DNA from: Paracoccus alcaliphilus
GTDB taxonomy: Bacteria > Pseudomonadota > Alphaproteobacteria > Rhodobacterales > Rhodobacteraceae
Assembly: GCF_028553725.1 (NCBI RefSeq)
Contig: NZ_CP067124.1
Location: forward strand, 2,242,001 to 2,306,000
DNA: 64,000 nt
Reading direction: 5' to 3'
This document shows positions 9,950 to 18,249 of the stretch, one piece after another. Under the pieces are notes generated by a model. It ran no database searches. It saw only the letters and a list, made by a program, of their open reading frames with translations, and had not been told where the DNA came from. The position numbers were made by a program, and so were the translations under genes. Each line of letters starts with the position of its first letter. Within the stretch, counting starts at the first letter, position 1.

Positions 9950-10336
9950 ATGTCAGCACCATTGCCGTCGGCGCTCCGGACGCGGTTTCAGCGATATATC
10001 GAGGAGGGTTTAAGCGGTCGGGCGGCGGCGCTGCGGCTGAAACTCTCGCCGGCGACCGGAGCACGTTGGGGCCGGGCGATCAGGACCAGGGGGCATGCCG
10101 AACCATTGCCCCAGGGACGTCCCAAAGGGCATGGAAAGCTTGCCCCGCACCGGGCCTTTTTCGAGGAACTGCTCGCACAGGATCCCGACATCACGCTGTT
10201 CGAACTCAGGGACGCGCTGATCGCAGCGGAAGGCGTTCGTGTCCATCACTCGTCCATTGCCAGTCTGCTGTCGCGGCTTGGGTTCACCTATAAAAAAAGT
10301 CGCTGGTGGCCGCCGAACGCCGTGGTGCCAGGGTAA
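9950..10336 (+). CDS. IS630 transposase, upstream frame (OrfA)
   Basis: A 128-residue product with the paired helix-turn-helix region of IS630/Tc1-type transposases, including GLSGRAAALRLKLSPATGAR near the N-terminus and FELRDALIAAEGVRVHHSSI near residue 85. The frame ends just past a run of seven A at 10292-10298, where a -1 slip would carry ribosomes into the catalytic frame. The product alone is probably a DNA-binding regulator of transposition. Confidence 0.88.
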   Translation: MSAPLPSALRTRFQRYIEEGLSGRAAALRLKLSPATGARWGRAIRTRGHAEPLPQGRPKGHGKLAPHRAFFEELLAQDPDITLFELRDALIAAEGVRVHHSSIASLLSRLGFTYKKSRWWPPNAVVPG

Positions 10337-10908
10337 GACAGCGGCGAACCGACTGGTTCGAGCATCGCTTGCCAGCCATCGCGGATCGGCCGGAACGCGT
10401 GGTTTTCATAGACGAGACCTCAGTGAAGACCAACCTCACCCGCCTGCGGGGACGTGCCCTGCGCGGCACACGCCTGACCATGGATGCGCCCTTCGGCAGC
10501 TGGGGAACACAGACCCTGATCGCCGGGCTCACACCGGATGCCCTGATTGCGCCCTGGTGCATCCGGGGCGCAATGGACGGCCCCGCCTTCGCAGCCTGGG
10601 TTCGCGAGGTCCTGATCCCGGAGATCGAGCCGGGAACCGTGGTGATCCTCGACAACCTTGCCACCCACCACAACAAGCAGGCTGCCGAGGCTCTGCGTGC
10701 CCATCGCTGCTGGTTTCTCTATCTGCCGCCATATTCGCCGGACCTGAACCCCATCGAAATGGCATTCGCAAAACTCAAGGCGCACCTGCGCAGGATCGGG
10801 GCAAGAACATTTACCGACGTCTTCAAGGCCATCGGCGAAGTCTGTGATCTCTTCGATCCCGGCGAATGTTGGAACTACTTCAAGGCCGCAGGATATGTCG
10901 CAGGTTAA
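10306..10908 (+). CDS. IS630 transposase, catalytic frame (OrfB)
   Basis: The DDE catalytic part, with D in VVFIDETSVKTNLTR, D in VVILDNLATHHNKQA and E in PDLNPIEMAFAKLKAHLR. This is the D-D34-E spacing of IS630/Tc1 elements (DDE_3). It is most likely made as a fusion: a -1 slip at the A7 run joins FTYKKS to LVAAERRGARVRQ, the continuous sequence of full-length relatives. No separate ribosome site is needed, and the annotated ATG-like start is internal to the fusion. Confidence 0.88.
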   Translation: MAAERRGARVRQRRTDWFEHRLPAIADRPERVVFIDETSVKTNLTRLRGRALRGTRLTMDAPFGSWGTQTLIAGLTPDALIAPWCIRGAMDGPAFAAWVREVLIPEIEPGTVVILDNLATHHNKQAAEALRAHRCWFLYLPPYSPDLNPIEMAFAKLKAHLRRIGARTFTDVFKAIGEVCDLFDPGECWNYFKAAGYVAG

Positions 10909-10921
10909 AACAGAAATGCTT

Positions 10922-11565
10922 TAGGTTTGCCGATCGGTCGTTCGGGCTGCGAATACCAGATCCTGATGCGGGCAGAGATCACCTGTCAGCACAAGTTCGG
11001 GCACGGAAATCTCGGCATCTACCGGACCGCAAAGCGCATTGTAATTGTCCCATTCCCAGCCTTCCGAATCATAGGGCGGGGTTGCGGTCAGCGACAGCGT
11101 GACCGGCTTGTGGGTTTCCTGCAGCCGGATCAGGGTCTGCCACCAGGCGCGGCGCAGGTGGTGTGCTTCGTCAAGGCAGATCAGATCGAAGGGTGGCAGG
11201 GTCCGGGTGCGGTTCTGGTGAATGTTCTGATAGGTGCTGAACCGCAACGGTACATCGGCCTCGGGGTCGGTGCTGATCCAGTCGGGCAGTTCGCCGTCCA
11301 GAAAATCATCCCGCAATCGCGTGATCCATTGATCGCGCACCAGCAGGCTTGGCGCCAGAACCAATGTGCGGCGGCCAAGCTTGCGGATGATCTCCAGGCC
11401 CAGAACGGTCTTGCCCGCACCCGGCGCGGCAACCACATGCAGTTTGTCGTCGTCGAGATGCGTTTCCATCTCGGACAGGATGCGCATCTGATAGTTGCGC
11501 CAATCGTGCCGGAACCGCATCCGGTCGAACGTCTGTTTTGTCGTATCGCTGATGGGCCGGGACAT
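10922..11565 (-). pseudogene. SF2 helicase, N-terminal part (split by IS630)
   Basis: The 5' part of the interrupted helicase. It starts MSRPISDTTKQTFDRMRFRH and includes the Q-motif-like region RHDWRNYQMRIL. Walker A is AAPGAGKTVLGLE, motif II is LICLDEAHHLRRAWW and motif III is LSLTATPPYD, all of the first RecA-like domain. Translation now ends at a TAA formed by the insertion (QT-stop). Without the IS it continues into the 8161-9865 part. The truncated product lacks the second helicase domain and should be inactive as a motor. Confidence 0.82.
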
Positions 11566-11580
11566 TCGCGACGCCTGAAA

Positions 11581-12018
11581 TCAGACGGAAAGGCGCTGAA
11601 GCTGTTCGTCGAACGCTTCCATCGTCAGGTGGAGATCATCGTAATGTCGCATGCGACAGGCGTCGCTGGCCGCCTGGATCAGTTCCAGATAGCCGCGAAA
11701 ATCGGCGATGGCGGTCTCATCCGGTGGACGAAGCGGGTCAGCCTGAGACAGCCGCGCCCAACGATGGCAAAGATCGGACATTGTCGGCAAATAGAAGAAG
11801 ATGATGCGGCGCAAGGAACTGATGCAGCCTGGATCGGACACGACCTGCGCGCGCAGGTCGACGCTGGCAGCCGCAAGATCCCAGAAAAGTCGTGCATGCG
11901 GCTGAACAGACATCTCGGCGGCGATGCGGAAACGTTCGGTTGCGCCGTCCATATGCTCCAGGGCCGTTTCGAGGCGTGTCTTTCGTTTCCTGCGAAATAT
12001 GTTCGCCAGAAAATTCAT
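11581..12018 (-). CDS. Small unknown protein upstream of the split helicase
   Basis: A 145-residue, mainly helical, soluble-looking protein starting MNFLANIFRRKRKTRLETAL. Its stop lies 15 bases before the helicase start, so the two genes form an operon. The core LRRIIFFYLPTMSDLCHRW and the acidic C-terminus weakly resemble the C-terminal half of XpaC-type (5-bromo-4-chloroindolyl phosphate hydrolysis) proteins, but the N-terminal membrane part of that family is absent. I regard the function as unknown. The ATG at 12018 is preferred over the TTG one codon earlier. Confidence 0.6.
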   Translation of the reverse strand: MNFLANIFRRKRKTRLETALEHMDGATERFRIAAEMSVQPHARLFWDLAAASVDLRAQVVSDPGCISSLRRIIFFYLPTMSDLCHRWARLSQADPLRPPDETAIADFRGYLELIQAASDACRMRHYDDLHLTMEAFDEQLQRLSV

Positions 12019-12409
12019 CAATCGAACCTTGCCCTATAATATGCGTGGCCAGGGTAAGCGTAAAGTCGGGCAGGTTCAAACAGGTCGTAAGCGGTGCAAT
12101 GGCCTCGGCAACATCCTGCAACACGCAGCCGAATACACGCAGGAACTGGAGCACCATGCCCCGAAACACTTCAGGAAATGCTTTTCCCGCCGGCGGCGTC
12201 CATGGCGTTCCCAGTTCAAACATCGTCCCTCTCAGGGATTGCAGCTCTCGTAGCTATCAGAGTAACGCCGGCCCATAGTGGCATCCAGGTCCGGCTGTCG
12301 CTAAGCCTTCCGCAGATCGCTCATCCCCGCTGCCGAGTGAGCAGGAGGATGAAGAACAACCCGCCGATCACGCCACCGCTGCCAATGCGAACTGATCTAT
12401 GATGAGGTC
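12019..12409. other. Intergenic region between divergent operons
   Basis: No gene could be supported in these 391 bases. A minus-strand frame from 12223 (MFELGTPWTPPAGKAFPE) is open but has no recognisable family and overlaps the next gene in another frame. The stretch presumably holds the promoters of the leftward helicase operon and of the rightward gene at 12410. Confidence 0.5.
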
Positions 12410-13205
12410 ATGTCGCGTGTCCTGCGGGTCAAGAACATGTGCGCAAGTTCGGCCAGCAGCTGCACTGTCGAGAACTTTGCCGCGCAAAGGCGACGCAACC
12501 GTGCGATATCCGCCGACTATGCCGATATCTATATGAAGACGACGGGCGAGGCGAAAAGGCTCAAATTCGCCGGAGGCGCGTCACTGGGATCCACGCATAT
12601 CGGGTTTGGCATGGATACGGCTGCGGATGCGCTGAACGGGTGGGGCACCAGGGCTGCGCCGCACGAGCCGGCCGATATTGTTCTGGAAGACGGCACGCGC
12701 ATCAAGAATGACGGGCTCCTGGGCGATCTCATGGACTGGCAGGAAATCGGTTCCTGGGTGCTGACCGGCGATGGCTGGTTTGACGGGGTGACATACAGCG
12801 ATACGCTGGTCGGACTTCGACGCCTGATCTATGGCAATCTTGCCATCTATATGGATCTTGGTGCCGTCCTGCATTTCTGCCAGATGCATGAGGAACGCTT
12901 TCATTTCTTCAAGGACGGCAAGGTCGAGGAGTTCATCGAATGCTTCGACCATTTCGTGAACTACGTGAAGGACAAATATGCCCATGAACATGAAGTCTAT
13001 GGCGGTGAGGGCACTTTCGGTTCTCCCGAGGGGGGATTTCTGCGGGACGGGCTGAGAGGGGTCGCGAGGGATGACTTCGAGGCTTCGTTGCCGATCATCG
13101 ACCACGAACAGCGCAATATTCTTGAAGATTTCATGTATCGCCTGAACCAGAACAGCATTCCACCCGCCACGTTTTCGGATCTGGGTCGGCGTGATGGCGA
13201 CAATA
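12410..13205 (+). pseudogene. Unknown 410-residue protein, N-terminal part (split by IS630)
   Basis: The 5' part of a gene interrupted at 13205 by IS630 copy B. It encodes 265 residues of a soluble protein starting MSRVLRVKNMCASSASSC. It is rich in aromatic and acidic residues, for example WQEIGSWVLTGDGWFDG and MDLGAVLHFCQMHEERFHF. I recognise no family. Removing the IS and one TA joins it in frame (DN-RFRKFMNALE) to 14262-14698. It is divergent from the helicase operon and lies upstream of, and overlaps, an exported-protein gene. Confidence 0.72.
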
Positions 13206-13218
13206 AAGCATTTCTGTT

Positions 13219-13821
13219 TTAACCTGCGACATATCCTGCGGCCTTGAAGTAGTTCCAACATTCGCCGGGATCGAAGAGATCACAGACTTCGCCGATGGCC
13301 TTGAAGACGTCGGTAAATGTTCTTGCCCCGATCCTGCGCAGGTGCGCCTTGAGTTTTGCGAATGCCATTTCGATGGGGTTCAGGTCCGGCGAATATGGCG
13401 GCAGATAGAGAAACCAGCAGCGATGGGCACGCAGAGCCTCGGCAGCCTGCTTGTTGTGGTGGGTGGCAAGGTTGTCGAGGATCACCACGGTACCCGGCTC
13501 GATCTCCGGGATCAGGACCTCGCGAACCCAGGTTGCGAAGGCGGGACCGTCCATTGCGCCCTTGATGCACCACGGGGCGATCAGGGCATCCGGTGTGAGG
13601 CCGGCGATCAGGGTCTGTGTTCCCCAGCTGCCGAAGGGCGCATCCATGGTCAGGCGTGTGCCGCGCAGGGCACGTCCCCGCAGGCGGGTGAGGTTGGTCT
13701 TCACCGAGGTCTCGTCTATGAAAACCACGCGTTCCGGCCGATCCGCGATGGCTGGCAAGCGATGCTCGAACCAGTCGGTTCGCCGCTGTCTTACCCTGGC
13801 ACCACGGCGTTCGGCGGCCAC
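13219..13821 (-). CDS. IS630 copy B transposase, catalytic frame
   Basis: Nearly identical to the catalytic frame of copy A, with a few substitutions (for example WCIKGAMDGPAFATWV where copy A has WCIRGAMDGPAFAAWV). All three catalytic residues, in FIDETSVK, ILDNLATHH and NPIEMAF, are kept. It is expected to be read only as a fusion after a -1 slip at the T7 run (A7 on the coding strand) at 13829-13835. Confidence 0.88.
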   Translation of the reverse strand: MAAERRGARVRQRRTDWFEHRLPAIADRPERVVFIDETSVKTNLTRLRGRALRGTRLTMDAPFGSWGTQTLIAGLTPDALIAPWCIKGAMDGPAFATWVREVLIPEIEPGTVVILDNLATHHNKQAAEALRAHRCWFLYLPPYSPDLNPIEMAFAKLKAHLRRIGARTFTDVFKAIGEVCDLFDPGECWNYFKAAGYVAG

Positions 13822-14177
13822 CAGCGACTTTTTTTATAGGTGAACCCAAGCCGCGACAGCAGACTGGCAATGGACGAGTGATGGACACGAACGCCTTCCG
13901 CTGCGATCAGCGCGTCCCTGAGTTCGAACAGCGTGATGTCGGGATCCTGTGCGAGCAGTTCCTCGAAAAAGGCCCGGTGCGGGGCAAGCTTTCCATGCCC
14001 TTTGGGACGTCCCTGGGGCAATGGTTCGGCATGCCCCCTGGTCCTGATCGCCCGGCCCCAACGTGCTCCGGTCGCCGGCGAGAGTTTCAGCCGCAGCGCC
14101 GCCGCCCGACCGCTTAAACCCTCCTCGATATATCGCTGAAACCGCGTCCGGAGGGCCGACGGCAATGGTGCTGACAT
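13791..14177 (-). CDS. IS630 copy B transposase, upstream frame
   Basis: The 128-residue upstream frame appears identical to that of copy A and carries the DNA-binding region (GLSGRAAALRLKLSPATGAR). It ends just after the A7 slip site. The start codon is preceded by GGGAGGATAGATC, a good ribosome site, as in copy A. Confidence 0.88.
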   Translation of the reverse strand: MSAPLPSALRTRFQRYIEEGLSGRAAALRLKLSPATGARWGRAIRTRGHAEPLPQGRPKGHGKLAPHRAFFEELLAQDPDITLFELRDALIAAEGVRVHHSSIASLLSRLGFTYKKSRWWPPNAVVPG

Positions 14178-14261
14178 GATCTATCCTCCCAGACAGAAGG
14201 GAATCACGATCCGCGCTGCGACGGAACCCCAAACGATTCAGGGTTCAGTAGAAATGCTTTA

Positions 14262-14698
14262 GGTTCCGCAAGTTCATGAACGCACTCGAAAAAGTGGCCG
14301 GAAACCGCTATGGTCCGAGTGCGATGTTCTCCGGCATAAGGGGCTTGTTCGCCGCGACGCCGCTGCCCTACCGGATCGAGCTTGTTTCGATCAGTTCAAC
14401 AGGTGTGGCGTCGATGTCGCTTCAGAATCAAAAGCAACCGTTCATGTATCCCTTCACCGGCGGAGATTTTTCCGATCAGAACGTCCGCACACCGTGGTTC
14501 AAGGATGTGGTCCGGCATTTCGTTCGTGCGGAGAATGAGGATTTCACCTGGCCCGAAGAGGGGACGAACACGATGTATTACAGATTCCTGAAGCGGGGGG
14601 GTGAAGATCTGGGAAAGGTCTCCACATCCCGGCACCCTCAACTCAGGCCTTTGCTTTATGCCGAAATTCGTGCGGTCGCTGCTGCGGGTCCGCGATGA
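14262..14698 (+). pseudogene. Unknown 410-residue protein, C-terminal part
   Basis: The 3' part of the gene split by IS630 copy B. After the joint it reads RFRKFMNALEKVAGNRYGPS and continues through a sequence rich in polar and aromatic residues (RPWF-like TPWFKDVVRHFVRAENED) to AAAGPR. An ATG at 14276 could allow separate translation of this piece. The last four bases overlap the ATG of the exported-protein gene (ATGA at 14695), so the two genes were translationally coupled before the insertion. Confidence 0.72.
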
Positions 14699-15798
14699 CA
14701 GGACGATTACTGCCGGGCGCCCTTGCCTTGCTCTTGATGGCGACCCCGGCCGCAATGGCGCACAGGATGGATATGGTTGACCCGTTCACGCTGGATATCC
14801 AGGCAGGCGAGCCGTTGGGGGACGCGATGGCGCGCTCGACGATGACGGTCGACATACCCATAGCGCTCGATATGCAGGGACTGCCGCTGCCGCCAGTCAC
14901 GGCATGGAGTGGCAAGCAGCACTATCAGTTGGTCCTGCAAACCGGCGGCGAGCAAAGCATTGCCATCCCGTGGACCCCTTCCGGCGGCACGATCTGGATG
15001 AATTTTGGCGTCATAGATGAGATTGATCTGGACTTCGCGCATTTCGACGCTTCCCGTGCCGATCGCAGCGCGGCGAGCGATGTCAGCGCAACGGATGCCG
15101 ACATCGAAGCCATCGTCAATATCTATACCGGTTTGCAGGCGGCCAAACCGCGTGCAGCGGAAATAGCATCCTGTTATTATAACAGAATTCCGCTCGAATT
15201 TCTGGAAAAGGATCGGCGCGACAGCGAAAGCGGAAATTGTGACAGGACCGCGCTGCTCGCCAGCCGTCAGGCGCCTGACGCTTTGCGCGCCGCATTGCGA
15301 CAGCTCTTGAACGATGCGGGGGACGAGATCAGGAATGATCCCGATGCCATGAACAAAATGCCGCGCGCCCTGAATCTGGGCCAATGGTGGCTGCCGAACG
15401 GAAACCTCGTCATGTTGACCGTGATACCGTTTTCGGAAACATCGGAGGATGTTTCGCCATCGCGATTGGAACTTTCAATCAATATCCGTGAGTTCTTCCG
15501 CGCCGGTCTCAGCCGTCTGGTCCGGACATGTTATGACCAACAAGCCATTTTCCCCGAAAAGGTCACTTACACGAAAGAGCAGGCGGCGCAGATCTTTCAT
15601 GGTCTTTACGACGATTTTTACCCGCCCGTGATCGATGGTAAGATCGTGACGGATACAGCTTTGCTTGCGCATCTGGACTGGTCCCGGCTGACCGATGCTT
15701 ATTCGAGCGATCCGGACACCCGACGTGGCTTTTGCGAACTGCTGACAGAGCTGGGGCAAAAGGCAGGTTACAACGGCCCCGCCGCGCCGCTTCGGTGA
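14695..15798 (+). CDS. Exported protein of unknown function
   Basis: A 367-residue protein with a clear signal peptide (LLPGALALLLMATPAAMA, cleavage after AMA near residue 22) and no later membrane segment, so it is probably periplasmic. Cysteines at about residues 160, 183, 281 and 351 could form disulfides. It overlaps the 410-residue gene by 4 bases and forms a two-gene unit with it. I recognise no family. The pairing of a large soluble protein with a periplasmic partner could be an effector/immunity or envelope-stress pair, but nothing in the sequence decides this. Confidence 0.75.
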   Translation: MTGRLLPGALALLLMATPAAMAHRMDMVDPFTLDIQAGEPLGDAMARSTMTVDIPIALDMQGLPLPPVTAWSGKQHYQLVLQTGGEQSIAIPWTPSGGTIWMNFGVIDEIDLDFAHFDASRADRSAASDVSATDADIEAIVNIYTGLQAAKPRAAEIASCYYNRIPLEFLEKDRRDSESGNCDRTALLASRQAPDALRAALRQLLNDAGDEIRNDPDAMNKMPRALNLGQWWLPNGNLVMLTVIPFSETSEDVSPSRLELSINIREFFRAGLSRLVRTCYDQQAIFPEKVTYTKEQAAQIFHGLYDDFYPPVIDGKIVTDTALLAHLDWSRLTDAYSSDPDTRRGFCELLTELGQKAGYNGPAAPLR

Positions 15799-16085
15799 TC
15801 CATATGACCCACCGCGAAAGGCGTCAGCGATGCGTTCGCCGCCAGCCAGGATGTTCTGACAAGTTGCACGATTTTCGTCATCCTGATCGGCGGTTTGATG
15901 TTCTCGTCCTGTGTTCCAGAAGGTGCCCGACCAGCCGGAGCGCGTCCATTGAGACAGGGGCCCGCCTCAAAGCCGAACCTGATGATCGGCCGATGCGTTT
16001 GCAAACAATGCTTTCAGGGCGATCATTGCCTGCGTCCTGGCATTTACCGCACTGTCACACTACCTGGCGATGGCTTTCACGCTGA
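15799..16085. other. Decayed region with membrane-protein traces
   Basis: No intact gene. In one plus frame the bases encode DVLTSCTIFVILIGGLMF and, further on, NNAFRAIIACVLAFTALS. Both look like membrane helices, but stops and frame changes separate them. They may be the remains of a small membrane-protein gene that followed the exported-protein gene. Confidence 0.4.
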
Positions 16086-16256
16086 TCACCGCAGCCGTTC
16101 TTCGTCGTCTACAAGCGTAATACGGGCAGGCTGCGTGTTGCCCCACATCCAGAGAACGATGTTCAGGTCGGCATCCGTGGCCCCTTTGGCGAAGCTGCGG
16201 GCAAGAATACCGGTATACCCATCCCGGATCAGGCGCTCGGCCAATACGCGCCTGCA
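16086..16256 (-). pseudogene. RES-domain toxin remnant, C-terminal part
   Basis: The frame reads RVLAERLIRDGYTGILARSF, then DADLNIVLWMW and ARITLVDDEERLR before the stop. This matches the C-terminal part of RES-domain proteins, NAD-degrading toxins of type II toxin-antitoxin pairs (G-x-GIL-x-x-SFA, then NLVLW). The N-terminal part with the catalytic Arg-Glu-Ser residues is missing: the frame runs into an IS5 transposase fragment at about 16250. No Xre-type antitoxin gene remains. Confidence 0.6.
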
Positions 16257-16438
16257 TCCCTGGCCGAAAACAACGCAAGACAACCGTCAAATACGACAAG
16301 CGCCGATACAAGCGGCGCAACCGCATCGGGATCATGTTTGGCAGGCTCAAGGACTGGAGGCGCGTGGCGACCCGCTACGACTGCTTTCCCAAGGTCTTCC
16401 TCGCAGCCATCGCCCTCGCAGCAACCGTCATCTTCTAG
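16253..16438 (+). pseudogene. IS5-family (IS427-like) transposase C-terminal fragment
   Basis: The frame reads CIPGRKQRKTTVKYDKRRYK and then RIGIMFGRLKDWRRVATRYD before ending TVIF-stop. This is the C-terminus of an IS427-type transposase, including the catalytic-region RNRI-IMFGRLKD motif. Everything upstream is gone, replaced by the RES-toxin remnant on the other strand. It marks a deletion or insertion joint near 16250. Confidence 0.8.
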
Positions 16439-16481
16439 TTATGAATCCTGAGCCTTCTGTATCTCAGGTTTGCTATTCTGT

Positions 16482-16517
16482 CCCCGTCACCGACCTTGGC
16501 CAAGGTCGGTGACGGGG
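16482..16517. repeat. Perfect 36-bp palindrome
   Basis: Two 18-base arms, CCCCGTCACCGACCTTGG and its exact complement, meet without a gap. It lies about 160 bases upstream of the IS110-type gene. It could be a chromosomal palindromic repeat used as an insertion target (as IS110 relatives often do), or part of the non-coding end of the IS itself. Confidence 0.75.
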
Positions 16518-16677
16518 CGGTGTTTGGCGTCTGAGCCTTGTGGCATTGACCACGTTTTCTAGCGAGCCGGCACCGTCTCTCTTCGTCGTCTCGAACAGTT
16601 GAATGCGGCCGGTCAGGACCGCGGAGCAGAGTGAGGGCATGACTGCCACTGGTTCGAAGGAATGTCCGAACGAGAGC

Positions 16678-17478
16678 ATGAACAAGGTATCACACGACCA
16701 GATCATGGGCATGGATGTCTCGCGCGATTGGCTCGACACGTATTGCTTGCCCGATGGTTTGCAACTTCGACTGCCGAATACGGCTGACGGTCATGTGCCA
16801 CTGGCAACGGTTGCTCGGAAACGGCACGCTCTGGTCTGTTTTGAAACCACCGGCGGGCAAGAGTGGCGGCTCTGAGCAAGTTTGGACGCGGTCGGGGTGC
16901 AGACACGGCAACTGCCGCCGGCACAGATCAAGGCGTTCGCTGCCAGCCGTGGAACACGCGCCAGGACAGATCGGATCGACGCTGAACTGATTGCGCGTTT
17001 CATGGCTTTTCGTCCTGAGGTCGGTCGCCAGATTCCTCATGAAAAACTTCGCCTTCTCAGAGCCTTGACGTCTAAGCGTGGTCAACTTGTCGAAACACGG
17101 AAACGGCTCCTCGCGCAAATCAAAGCACATGAAAAGCTGGGAACCGATGAATTTCCTGGAGGAATGAATGATGAACTCAAAGACTTGCTGAACCACCAGA
17201 TCGCCGGGTTGGAAAAGCAGATCGAGCAGACCATCGCGGCCGACGTCTCGCTGACCGAAACCGCAATAATCCTACGCTTCATTCCGGGGATCGGTCCGGT
17301 TGCCAGCACAATGCTGATTGCCGAAATGCCCGAACCTGGCCAGATCTCCGGCGAACAGGCCGCTGCGCTCACAGGGCTCGCCCCCATCGCGCATGACAGT
17401 GGCACTCTGCGCGGAAAACGCGCCATTGGTGGCGGAAGACGTTTGCTGCGGCACGTGATGTTCCAGGCTGCGCTGGTC
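16678..17478 (+). pseudogene. IS110-family transposase, nonsense mutation and truncated
   Basis: The frame starts MNKVSHDQIMGMDVSRDWLD. It has the DEDD-type residues D in GMDVS, E in CFETTGG and D in ARTDRIDAELIARF of IS110 recombinases, and the C-terminal FIPGIGPVASTMLIAEMPE region. An in-frame TGA at 16873-16875 (WRL-stop-ASLDAVG) replaces the tryptophan expected in relatives, a single G-to-A change. At about 17478 the gene is cut and continues as an IS427-type fragment, losing the last part with the serine-containing region. It is inactive. Confidence 0.85.
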
Positions 17479-18025
17479 AGTTCCGTCGCTGGACCTTGTC
17501 GGGGCTGTGGGAGGATATCCTGGACGCTTTGAACCACGCGGGGATCGCGCCCGACAAGCTTCAGTTGGTCGATAGCACAGTCATCCGAGCCCATCACCAT
17601 GCGGTATACGCAGTTTGAGGCAAAGAAACGTCCAGTGGACGTTTCGACCCGATAACGGGGACTCCGAAAGAGGCTCTTGGCCGTTCGCGAGGGGGGGCAC
17701 GACCAGGATTCATCTCCGCGTCAAGGGTGCGGGCCTCCCGATGAGGACAGAAGTCACGCCGGGGCAGGTCTCCGACTACACCGGCCATGATCTGGTGATG
17801 ACCGACAACCTGCCGCAGCCTGCCGTTCTGGTTGCTGACAGGGGCTATGGCTCTGATAAAATTCGGGAAGATATCGAACGTCGCAACGCCCTGTCGTTCG
17901 TCGGGGAAACAGTTCCCCGAACTGTTGTCTGACCCGCCTCACTCCCGATGCGCAAGAACCGCAGGGTTCGCAAGGCGGTCGACATGACGATCTACACGCT
18001 GCGCAACATGGTCGAACGCTGCGTT
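17479..18025 (+). pseudogene. IS5-family (IS427-like) transposase remnant
   Basis: From the IS110 joint the sequence encodes QFRRWTLSGLWEDILDALNH and LVDSTVIRAHHH (end of OrfA). In other frames it then gives IHLRVKGAGLPMRTEVTPGQ, VLVADRGYGSDKIREDIERR and KNRRVRKAVDMTIYTLRNMVERC (OrfB). Two or more frameshifts break OrfB, and the family sequence ends at about 18022 (after MVERC). The part from 17479 to about 17694 is an inverted copy of 21283-21515. It carries the 19-bp palindrome at 17626-17644. Confidence 0.82.
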
Positions 18026-18249
18026 CCCCAGGCCATCGAAGGCGACAAGTTTACCGACGGTGTCGCCGCTGACGATGCCAACCAGGGCCGCGCCGCCCTC
18101 TCGGGCTACATCACCCGAACTCAACCACGGCTCGATGCAGGTACGACATAGCGCTCGCAGTAGGAAGGCTGAACTGGACAGCGATGTCTGACGGTCCGCA
18201 TCTGATGTCTCGCCTGGATTTGCGCCGCCTGGATGCTCTGGATGGTGGC
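18026..18249. other. Unassigned debris between the IS427 remnant and the dehydrogenase
   Basis: Both strands have short open frames here (plus: VPQAIEGDKFTDGVAADDAN; minus: GGAALVGIVSGDTVGKLVAF), but neither matches a family I know. The region probably contains a decayed element end and any terminator of the dehydrogenase gene. Confidence 0.4.

Larger units (their letters stand above)
9868..10921 (+). mobile_element. IS630-type element, copy A
   Basis: A complete 1,054-bp element. Its ends read inward AAGCATTTCTACTGAACCC on the left and AAGCATTTCTGTTTTAACC on the right. TA dinucleotides at 9866-9867 and 10922-10923 are the duplicated target. It interrupts the helicase gene and is nearly identical to the inverted copy B at 13206-14259, with only scattered substitutions seen by eye. 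Confidence 0.93.
13206..14259 (-). mobile_element. IS630-type element, copy B (inverted)
   Basis: A complete 1,054-bp element in the opposite orientation to copy A, with the same terminal sequences. TA at 13204-13205 and 14260-14261 is the duplicated target. The same two-frame transposase is present. It interrupts the 12410 gene and leaves no other damage, so excision of the IS with one TA would restore the frame. Confidence 0.93.

Noticed and set aside
12024..12223. Minus-strand frame starting MFELGTPWTPPAGKAFPE
   Set aside because: No family match, overlaps the 145-residue gene in another frame, and codon third positions are not clearly GC-biased. A real small gene cannot be excluded.
9868..14261. 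Composite transposon formed by the two IS630 copies
   Set aside because: Each copy has its own TA target repeat inside a gene that is restored by its removal, so they inserted independently and did not move the DNA between them.
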